Shown here: positions 1-5,160 of the stretch, in pieces
Layout: each line of letters begins with the position of its first letter
Numbering within the stretch: the stretch's first letter is position 1
Assembly: GCA_009787745.1 (NCBI GenBank)
Contig: WQST01000043.1
Coordinates: 1 to 13,636 of the forward strand
DNA length: 13,636 bases
Source: Lachnospiraceae bacterium
GTDB taxonomy: Bacteria > Bacillota > Clostridia > Lachnospirales > Lachnospiraceae
Reading direction: 5' to 3'
Program-made: the position numbers and the translations under genes
Notes under the pieces: generated by a model
Databases searched by the model: none
What the model was told of the DNA's origin: nothing
Seen by the model: the letters and a program-made list of their open reading frames with translations, nothing else

Positions 1-1487
1 TCATGAGTCAATAATTCTTGATAACATGTGATATTTTTCGCGTCATATACATGCGCGAAATCAAGCAACGCCTGATAACGAAAAACACGCGCAGGCGTTT
101 TTCGAAAATAGTCTTTTTCATTAAAGAAATCAGCGAGTTTTTCATACATCTGAAAGGCGTTATCAAATGCCCTTCCCAAAACGGCAATCGTGTTAGTAAA
201 TTGATTCGTATTATAAAAAATACCCAAGACATCTTCAATTCGGTGCAAGCGCCTCATAAAGCTAAAATCAATCCATTTCGTACATAAAACCTGATAAGGC
301 GGTGCTTCCTCATAAACAATGCCAAACTCCTTTGCATCTTGCCTAATCTGAGTCCCGGGTAATACCTTTAAGAAGCCCAATTGTAATTTTTCCGCTTTTA
401 AAGCATAGACCTCGCTAAAAGAATTCGAAAACGTTTCATAATCCTCATACGGCAGTCCTGCAATCAAATCAAGGTGTAAGTGAACATTGCGATTTACACG
501 GAGAGCTTTAACTACTTTCTTTACTTTTGCAAAATCCATCCTCCGTTTGATACATTCAAGTGTCTTCGCATGAGTAGATTGGACACCGATTTCCAGTTGC
601 ACTAATCCCGGGCGAAAGCTTTTCAATATTTCGATTGCTTCGTCAGTTAAAAGATCAGCCGCTATTTCGAAATGAAAATTCGTGATTCCGTTGTCATGAT
701 CTCGGATAAAACGCCATATTGCCAACGAATGTTCCTGATTAATATTAAAAGTTCGATCGACGAATTTAATTTGCGCTACTTCGTGAGCGAGAATGACTGA
801 TAGTTCTTCTTCAATTTTTTTAGTAGCTTTGAAGCGCACAATCCCACTTGTTCCCGAAAGACAATATGAGCAACGAAATGGGCATCCGCGGGATGATTCG
901 TAGTAAATAATCCGATCACTTAAATTTTCACCCGATAATTCTGAATACGGGAAAGAAAGGATATTTAAGTCAAGCAATTCGCGAGCGGATGTTTTATTGA
1001 TTTGATTATTTAAAGAGCGGTAAACAATTCCGTCTATTCGCGCTAATCCTAATTTAATAGCATCGGTTTCAATGCTTTTAGAGCATAGGATAAATAAATC
1101 CAGACAAGTCTGCTCACCTTCACCGATAACAATTGCCGTTACCGCCGGAAAACGCTTAAGGACTTCTTCACCGTTATAGGATACCTCAGGCCCCCCTAAG
1201 AATATCGGCGCCGAAGGCATGATTTTAGGAATTTCGATAAGCAGGCGCCTAATTGTCTCCCAATTCCAAATATAGCAAGAAAAAGCGATTATATCAGGTT
1301 TTCTCTGATATATATCCGCTAATATTTCAATCGCGTCGTTATTGATTGTAAATTCAGCTATATCGATGCGGCCACCGGTGCCGTCATGAAGTAAAGCCGT
1401 ATTTTCATCAATATAGCTTTTAATCCCATAAACAGCCGCGTTAGTATGAATATATTTTGCGTTTATCGCAACAAGTAAAAATCTCAT
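1..1487 (-). CDS. B12-binding/radical SAM protein, DUF4080 type (3' end beyond window)
   Basis: About 495 codons are open from the ATG at 1487 to the window edge, so the C-terminus is missing. The N-terminal ~130 residues (MRFLLVAINAKYIH start, FLGGPEVSYNG at about 96-106, IGEGE at 121-125) resemble the Rossmann-like B12-binding domain of class B radical SAM enzymes. The canonical DxHxxG cobalamin-ligand motif is not seen. Residues 194-340 begin the radical SAM barrel: ESSRGCPFRCSYCLSG carries the CX3CX2C cluster ligands C202, C206 and C209, followed by EIAADL and EIGVQS strands. The part after about residue 370 matches my memory of the DUF4080 C-terminal extension. Substrate and reaction are unknown; homologues are usually annotated only as B12-binding domain-containing radical SAM proteins. 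An in-frame stop lies three codons upstream of the ATG, which fixes this start, yet no Shine-Dalgarno sequence precedes it. It is divergent from the ECF transporter gene. Confidence 0.85.
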   Translation of the reverse strand, partial: MRFLLVAINAKYIHTNAAVYGIKSYIDENTALLHDGTGGRIDIAEFTINNDAIEILADIYQRKPDIIAFSCYIWNWETIRRLLIEIPKIMPSAPIFLGGPEVSYNGEEVLKRFPAVTAIVIGEGEQTCLDLFILCSKSIETDAIKLGLARIDGIVYRSLNNQINKTSARELLDLNILSFPYSELSGENLSDRIIYYESSRGCPFRCSYCLSGTSGIVRFKATKKIEEELSVILAHEVAQIKFVDRTFNINQEHSLAIWRFIRDHDNGITNFHFEIAADLLTDEAIEILKSFRPGLVQLEIGVQSTHAKTLECIKRRMDFAKVKKVVKALRVNRNVHLHLDLIAGLPYEDYETFSNSFSEVYALKAEKLQLGFLKVLPGTQIRQDAKEFGIVYEEAPPYQVLCTKWIDFSFMRRLHRIEDVLGIFYNTNQFTNTIAVLGRAFDNAFQMYEKLADFFNEKDYFRKTPARVFRYQALLDFAHVYDAKNITCYQELLTH

Positions 1488-1493
1488 AAAATG

Positions 1494-1522
1494 AGTTTAA
1501 CAAATGTTACTGCTTACGGCAA
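1494..1522 (-). promoter_or_regulatory. Possible promoter of the radical SAM gene, leaderless geometry
   Basis: On the minus strand TTGCCG (1517-1522) is followed after 17 bp by TAAACT (1494-1499), each 4/6 to the sigma-A consensus. The -10 ends six bases before the ATG, so transcription would start at or next to the start codon. There is no Shine-Dalgarno sequence. The hexamers are weak, so this is tentative. Confidence 0.3.
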
Positions 1523-1545
1523 GCCGTTCTTTGATATAATCAAAG
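1516..1545. promoter_or_regulatory. Two adjacent palindromes in the divergent spacer, operator candidates
   Basis: ACGGCAAGCCGT (1516-1527) has 5-bp arms around AA, and CTTTGATATAATCAAAG (1529-1545) has perfect 7-bp arms around ATA. They lie side by side between two divergent genes. The first overlaps the tentative -35 of the radical SAM gene; the second lies about 10 bp upstream of the transporter -35. This is where a dimeric repressor could control both directions. I cannot assign a regulator; NiaR is the obvious one to test for a niacin transporter, but the palindrome was not matched to its motif. Confidence 0.3.
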
Positions 1546-1555
1546 TCGTTGGTTC

Positions 1556-1584
1556 TTGACAAAAAAAAGATTTCCTTGTATCGT
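1556..1584 (+). promoter_or_regulatory. Probable sigma-A promoter of the ECF S-component gene
   Basis: A perfect TTGACA (1556-1561) is followed after 17 bp by TATCGT (1579-1584, 4/6 to TATAAT). Transcription would start near 1591, leaving a leader of about 58 nt before the ATG at 1649. No riboswitch fold was recognised in that leader. Confidence 0.55.
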
Positions 1585-1648
1585 AAATAAGGGTTATTCT
1601 AAATCGGCACAGAACGCCGGATTAAGTTCGATAAATACCGGAGGTCAT

Positions 1649-2212
1649 ATGAAAAACGAACGCATCATTAAATTAACTATGTCAGGTTTATTAATCGCAA
1701 TCGGGATAATTATCCCGATATTTTCTCCGATAAAAATACTTATACCGCCTGCTTCGTATACTTTAGCAAGCCATGTCGCGATATTTATTGCTATGTTTAT
1801 ATCTCCGGCTGTCGCCGTTTCGGTTGCGGTCGGAACGACTTTCGGCTTTTTAATGGGCGGTTTTCCGATAGAAATTGTGTTAAGGGCGGCTACTCATGTA
1901 ATTTTCGCCTTTTTGGGGGCGTTATACCTGCATAGAATGATTAATGAGAAACCTTCCCCGTTTGGGCTTAGAATTTTCTCTTTCGTAATTGCCATAATCC
2001 ATGCCGCCGCAGAGGTTATTGTGATAAGCTTTTTCTACTTCGGCGGCAATTTAAGCACAGCCTTTGTCGAAAGGGGCTACTTTATGTCCGTCATTATGCT
2101 GGTCGGATTCGGAACGATTGTCCATAGCATGATAGACTTTGAGATCGCATACATTATCTCACGCCCTCTAAAGAAACAAAGGACGCTTGCGGAATATTTT
2201 GTGAAGTGTTAA
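1649..2212 (+). CDS. niaX: ECF transporter S component, probably niacin-specific (NiaX-like)
   Basis: This is a 187-residue, very hydrophobic protein with about six predicted membrane spans (roughly 8-25, 38-52, 53-70, 75-95, 107-130, 146-172) and a basic tail. Its size and topology fit the substrate-binding S subunit of energy-coupling factor vitamin transporters, which dock on a shared EcfAAT module encoded elsewhere. The stretch PPASYTLASHVAIFIAMFIS followed by GTTFGFLMGGFP and RAATH resembles the niacin transporter NiaX as I remember it; vitamin specificity is an inference and the symbol is tentative. The ATG at 1649 is chosen because GGAGGT (1640-1645) lies just upstream. The reading frame is open back to a TTG at 1556, but that codon is part of the -35 box. 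It is probably transcribed alone, from the promoter at 1556-1584. Confidence 0.7.
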   Translation: MKNERIIKLTMSGLLIAIGIIIPIFSPIKILIPPASYTLASHVAIFIAMFISPAVAVSVAVGTTFGFLMGGFPIEIVLRAATHVIFAFLGALYLHRMINEKPSPFGLRIFSFVIAIIHAAAEVIVISFFYFGGNLSTAFVERGYFMSVIMLVGFGTIVHSMIDFEIAYIISRPLKKQRTLAEYFVKC

Positions 2213-2242
2213 TGGCATGATGCCGGTAGCGGTACATTGACA

Positions 2243-2270
2243 ATATAATATACTTACCCGGAGAGCCGAT
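2243..2270 (+). repeat. Left arm of inverted promoter/leader duplication (toxin side)
   Basis: This arm matches the reverse complement of 2483-2510 at 25 of 28 positions: 14 identical bases (2243-2256, containing TATAAT at 2244-2249), four mostly divergent bases, then GAGAGCCGAT (2261-2270). It provides the -10 region and 5' leader of the toxin mRNA. No good -35 lies 16-18 bp upstream of the TATAAT; a TTGACA at 2237-2242 is too close to serve. Similarity continues weakly inward, with GATACG at 2275-2280 matching GATACG in the antisense leader. Confidence 0.75.
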
Positions 2271-2320
2271 GGGGCGATACGTCAGCCGCCGAACTTGCAA
2301 AAGGAAGGGAGCTGGTGCCG

Positions 2321-2410
2321 ATGGTTACATATGATGAATTCTTCACCTTTGTAATTATGCTTTGCGCTGTTATAACTATAGTTGTAAAATTCGTTAAACG
2401 CAAAAAGTAA
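2321..2410 (+). CDS. Small membrane peptide, probable type I toxin (holin-like toxin family)
   Basis: A 29-codon ORF encodes MVTYDEFFTFVIM followed by LCAVITIVVKFVKRKK: an acidic start, one hydrophobic helix at about residues 7-24, and a strongly basic C-terminus. This is the layout of Firmicutes type I toxins (TxpA, Fst and the 'putative holin-like toxin' family), which insert into the membrane when overproduced. GGGAG (2307-2311) sits 9 nt before the ATG at 2321. The last codons and the TAA lie inside the stem of the terminator at 2404-2443. A convergent promoter just downstream would make an antisense RNA over the 3' part of the mRNA. Against a chance ORF are the ribosome site, the coherent peptide and the surrounding regulatory structure. 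Family membership is judged by eye only and no toxicity is shown. Confidence 0.65.
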   Translation: MVTYDEFFTFVIMLCAVITIVVKFVKRKK

Positions 2411-2497
2411 CGCCCTCAATCTTGACGGATAAGGCGTTACTTTGTAACAAATCATTTGCCGGTTGGCTAGGCGTATCTAGCTATCGGCTCTCTCGTT
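2402..2497 (-). ncRNA. Probable antisense RNA antitoxin
   Basis: The RNA is inferred from a strong minus-strand promoter (2504-2531) giving a start near 2497 and from a minus-strand terminator: the stem 2404-2443 followed by a run of five T on the minus strand. Predicted length is about 95 nt. It would be complementary to the end of the toxin reading frame and to all of its 3' UTR, as in TxpA/RatA of Bacillus. Its 5' leader begins with nearly the same bases as the toxin mRNA leader because of the inverted duplication. Confidence 0.5.
2404..2443. terminator. Stem-loop terminator shared by toxin and antisense transcripts
   Basis: AAAGTAACGCC (2404-2414) pairs perfectly over 11 bp with GGCGTTACTTT (2433-2443) around an 18-base loop. 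On the minus strand the stem is followed by TTTTT, a good intrinsic terminator for the antisense RNA. On the plus strand only TTT precedes GTAAC, so toxin mRNA termination here may be leaky. The toxin stop codon TAA (2408-2410) is inside the stem. Confidence 0.65.
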
Positions 2498-2510
2498 AAG
2501 TATATTATAT
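2483..2510 (-). repeat. Right arm of inverted promoter/leader duplication (antisense side)
   Basis: This is the inverted partner of 2243-2270. It contains ATCGGCTCTC (2483-2492) and a 14-base block (2497-2510) including the minus-strand TATAAT. In a toxin mRNA that reads through to the terminator at 2559-2590, this arm could pair with the 5' leader through the 10-bp GAGAGCCGAT match, folding the 3' end back on the 5' end. Confidence 0.75.
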
Positions 2511-2531
2511 CATTATTTCACAATATGTCAA
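2504..2531 (-). promoter_or_regulatory. Strong sigma-A promoter for the antisense RNA
   Basis: On the minus strand a perfect TTGACA (2526-2531) and a perfect TATAAT (2504-2509) are separated by 16 bp. It is clearly better than the toxin-side promoter, which shares the -10 block but lacks a -35 match. That fits an antitoxin RNA made in excess. Confidence 0.7.
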
Positions 2532-2558
2532 AGACAATTTTTTTATTCTACTGCCATC

Positions 2559-2590
2559 AAGAGCGGCTTAACGGTCGCTCTTTTTATTTT
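2559..2590 (+). terminator. Rho-independent terminator, plus strand
   Basis: AAGAGCGGC pairs with GTCGCTCTT (2574-2582; arms GAGCG/CGCTC perfect, extended by a G-T pair) and runs into TTTTTATTTT. There is no T-run on the minus side. It is the likely distal end of the toxin mRNA, in which case that mRNA spans the whole antisense RNA. Confidence 0.7.
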
Positions 2591-2655
2591 CACCAACAAC
2601 ACCGCAACCGCGTATATTACGGGCTTTTCAAGCACTCATTTACCCCCGCAATTGG

Positions 2656-2700
2656 AATGTGCTGCTTAGATTCGTAATCTAAGCAGCACATTATATTTTT
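2656..2700 (+). terminator. Perfect 17-bp hairpin with T-rich tail
   Basis: AATGTGCTGCTTAGATT (2656-2672) is followed by CGT and its exact reverse complement (2676-2692), then ATATTTTTCTT. The stem is unusually long and error-free for an intrinsic terminator, and the T-run starts three bases after the stem. No plus-strand gene of its own lies directly upstream, so it may be a backup terminator or a mobile-element remnant. Confidence 0.55.
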
Positions 2701-2830
2701 CTTGTCATATTTGCTCCTATTCTTTTGTAGAAGAATGAAGTTGATTGTTACACTCTATATCGTCTAACTAAGGAAAAACTTTATAATCAATTTATTTTTT
2801 ATCTTTACGTGGGTCTGATTATTTCCTTTT

Positions 2831-2867
2831 TCACAAATTATTTTCATTCTTCAAGCGTAATTTGTGA
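2831..2867. repeat. 10-bp inverted repeat downstream of the kinase gene
   Basis: TCACAAATTA (2831-2840) and TAATTTGTGA (2858-2867) are perfect inverted copies around 17 bases, 25 bp past the kinase stop. A transcript could form the hairpin, but there is no T-run on the 3' side on either strand, so it is not a standard intrinsic terminator. It could protect the mRNA 3' end. Confidence 0.5.
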
Positions 2868-2891
2868 CACTTTGTACAGTTTATGATTGTT

Positions 2892-5105
2892 TCATACAAT
2901 GTATGTGTTCATAACCGCAAGAATCTGGGCAAAATTAATCGGTTTTGCTACATGGTCGTTCATTCCTGCTTCTTTTGTCCGCTCGATGTCCTCCGTGAAA
3001 GCATTTGCCGTAATCGCGATAATCGGTAATCGAAGCGTATCCCTGCGCCCAAGCCCGCGAATCGCCTTCGTCGCTTCATAACCATTCATAATCGGCATTT
3101 GCACATCCATAAAAATAAGGTCATAATAATTCTCAACATGATCCTTTACCATATTAACGGCAATCAGCCCATTTTCCGCCGCCTCTACGGTTACTCCCGT
3201 CATTTCCAATAAATCAACGGCTATTTCCATATTTAACTCATTATCTTCAACCATAAGTATCCGCTTGCCTGAAAAATCGGTGTTATTGCCAACCTCTTTT
3301 ATCTTAACATCATCAATCCGCTTAGTATGCAAAAGCGGCAATGTTACCGTGAATTTGGTGCCACGCGAAACTTCACTCTCGACCTCGATATCGCCATTCA
3401 TCAACAAAACCAAATTTTTGACAATCGCCATCCCCAGCCCCGTACCTTCGATTTTACTGGTACGCGAATCATCAACCCTAGTGAACGGCTCATAAAGTTC
3501 GGTAATATACTCGGGCGACATCCCAATGCCGTTATCTTCGACAATAAATTTGTAAATACTGACTTCATTTTCCCCCGGCTCTTCTATCGCGGTAAAAACG
3601 ATCTCACCACCATTCGGAGTATATTTGACGGCATTTGATAATAAATTCATCAAAATTTGCTGAATCCGGGAATGATCACCAAAAATCCGCAAATGCAATA
3701 AATCATCGGTAATAAACTTAAGCTTATGATTACGCTGTTCAGCCAAATTTTCGACGATTGAATAAATATTGCGGATTAAGTCCGCCAGGTTAATTTCTTC
3801 CGTAATAATAGTGAAACGGCCGCTTTCAATCCTGCTCATATCAAGAATTTCATTAACAAGAGCCAGAAGATGCTTACCGGCGTTATCAATTTTTTTGAGG
3901 CAATCTTTTAATCTTAGCGAATCATTGATATTTTTGTTGGCAATCCCTGACATACCAATAATCGCATTAAGCGGGGTTCTGATATCATGAGACATCCGTG
4001 ACAGGAAATCACTTTTGGCATTATTGGCTTGGTTCGCCGCCATCATCGCTTCCTGAATAATTTGGCGGTTTCTTATTTCCTGCCTCTTTTGTTCACTGAT
4101 GTCATTGATGCAAAGCATCGCCATCGTTGCTTTATCATCTTCTTCCGCAACTAAAACAATTGTTAAACGCTCCCATCTTTCTTCGAGCCTCTTCTCAAGA
4201 TTACGTCTGTATTCAATTTCCATAACAGGTGTTATCGGCGAAAGATGAGCCACGATATTATCAAGCGTAAGTTGTTCGGTAAGGGCAATACGATCGTCTG
4301 CCGGAACTCTGGTACCGAAGAAAATCCGATTTAAACGGGTATATTTCCCCTTTTCAGGGATTCTCCGCTCAAACCCCCTTTCATCCTTGATAACATCATA
4401 CGTATTTTTGATTAGATCAACAATAATCAAAGTTGTATATTGATTACTCAAACTCTGAATTATGTTGCCATGTTCCTTTATTTTTTGTTTTTGCGCATCT
4501 ATGTCATTAAAAGTACAAACAATTCTTTTTATGCCCTCTGATGTCGTTAAAGCAGAAAATAAACAATCAGTCCAAATATAATTACCCTCATCTGTCAGAA
4601 GGCGGATTTCGACCCTTACTTCATCACTGTCAGTATAGGTTCCATCTCCCATTTTGCCATAATTCAGGACATATTGGATGAAATCAGACGGATGAATCAG
4701 TTTAAGGAATTTTTCTTTTTCCATAAGCCCTGAAACCAAACCAAAGCGGGCGGTTATATTACCCTCAATCCGAACCTGATTGCTGTCGTCCAAATTTTCA
4801 ACCATAAGCCCCGGTGTCATTGACAACATCAGTTCCATTCTGGCGCTTTGATCACTCAGGTTATTGACTTGGTTACTAAGGTCAATATTTTGTTCATTTA
4901 GATGGGCATTATGCTCTTTAATATCAAGAAATTTCTTACCGTGAATATATAGAAGTATTATAAACAGAATAAAGACCGCAACATTAACAACACCTTTTAC
5001 GGTACCGTCGAAAATGAAATTATTCAGTAATAAAATCATAATCAAAAGTATTTCTAAGGCTCTCATCCGCTGATATTCTTTTTCTGACGTAAAAAAGTTG
5101 CGCAA
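2892..5105 (-). CDS. Membrane-anchored hybrid sensor histidine kinase with receiver domain
   Basis: The 737-residue protein has two hydrophobic spans (about 17-32 and 38-54) and a short coiled linker (58-93). It then has PAS-like domains (about 95-205, ending FNDID, and about 215-340, ending CINDISEQK). The dimerisation domain follows with SHDIRTPLNAIIG (phospho-acceptor H373), then the ATPase with N box NLLSNAVKYT (487-496), DNGIGM (524-529) and GTGLGMA (554-560). A C-terminal receiver (615-737) has acidic pocket E620/D621, phospho-acceptor D667, T699 and K721. No histidine phosphotransfer domain or DNA-binding partner is adjacent, so the output is unknown. The start is a TTG at 5105 with AGGA five bases upstream; an ATG at 5066 (M14) is the alternative. 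It lies 55 bp after the alpha-glycosidase gene on the same strand. Confidence 0.9.
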   Translation of the reverse strand: MRNFFTSEKEYQRMRALEILLIMILLLNNFIFDGTVKGVVNVAVFILFIILLYIHGKKFLDIKEHNAHLNEQNIDLSNQVNNLSDQSARMELMLSMTPGLMVENLDDSNQVRIEGNITARFGLVSGLMEKEKFLKLIHPSDFIQYVLNYGKMGDGTYTDSDEVRVEIRLLTDEGNYIWTDCLFSALTTSEGIKRIVCTFNDIDAQKQKIKEHGNIIQSLSNQYTTLIIVDLIKNTYDVIKDERGFERRIPEKGKYTRLNRIFFGTRVPADDRIALTEQLTLDNIVAHLSPITPVMEIEYRRNLEKRLEERWERLTIVLVAEEDDKATMAMLCINDISEQKRQEIRNRQIIQEAMMAANQANNAKSDFLSRMSHDIRTPLNAIIGMSGIANKNINDSLRLKDCLKKIDNAGKHLLALVNEILDMSRIESGRFTIITEEINLADLIRNIYSIVENLAEQRNHKLKFITDDLLHLRIFGDHSRIQQILMNLLSNAVKYTPNGGEIVFTAIEEPGENEVSIYKFIVEDNGIGMSPEYITELYEPFTRVDDSRTSKIEGTGLGMAIVKNLVLLMNGDIEVESEVSRGTKFTVTLPLLHTKRIDDVKIKEVGNNTDFSGKRILMVEDNELNMEIAVDLLEMTGVTVEAAENGLIAVNMVKDHVENYYDLIFMDVQMPIMNGYEATKAIRGLGRRDTLRLPIIAITANAFTEDIERTKEAGMNDHVAKPINFAQILAVMNTYIV

Positions 5106-5121
5106 TATTTTCCTGCTTTAT

Positions 5122-5146
5122 GTTGTTGCGGTAAACCGTAAACAAC
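5122..5146. repeat. Inverted repeat between glycosidase and kinase genes
   Basis: GTTGTT (5122-5127) and AACAAC (5141-5146) flank an inner CGGT/ACCG palindrome. On the transcribed minus strand the hairpin would sit between the glycosidase stop and the kinase ribosome site, with no T-run after it. It may attenuate read-through, stabilise the upstream message or act as an operator; the data do not decide. Confidence 0.35.
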
Positions 5147-5160
5147 AGCTATTTTATATC

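Larger units (their letters stand above)
2411..2891. other. Intergenic stretch without protein genes downstream of the toxin
   Basis: The 481 bases between the toxin stop and the kinase stop hold the antisense RNA and its promoter, two plus-strand terminator-like hairpins (2559-2590 and 2656-2700) and a 10-bp inverted repeat (2831-2867). In 2593-2655 and 2701-2830 I see only AT-rich sequence, with no convincing small gene, tRNA or promoter. Confidence 0.6.

Noticed and set aside
1556..1648. 31-codon N-terminal extension of the NiaX-like gene
   Set aside because: Its first codon is part of the TTGACA -35 box, there is no ribosome site, and the extension is hydrophilic, unlike S components. 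GGAGGT directly precedes the ATG at 1649.
2237..2265. TTGACA at 2237-2242 as the -35 of the toxin promoter
   Set aside because: It abuts and nearly overlaps the TATAAT (2244-2249); at 16-17 bp downstream there is no -10-like sequence, so it cannot be paired.
2764..2847. 27-codon minus-strand ORF in the gap after the kinase
   Set aside because: No ribosome site, no promoter, and no hydrophobic or other recognisable pattern; likely chance in AT-rich DNA.
2213..2891. CRISPR array or attachment site in the repeat-rich gap
   Set aside because: The repeats are single inverted pairs with no regular spacing; there is no integrase gene or tRNA end nearby.
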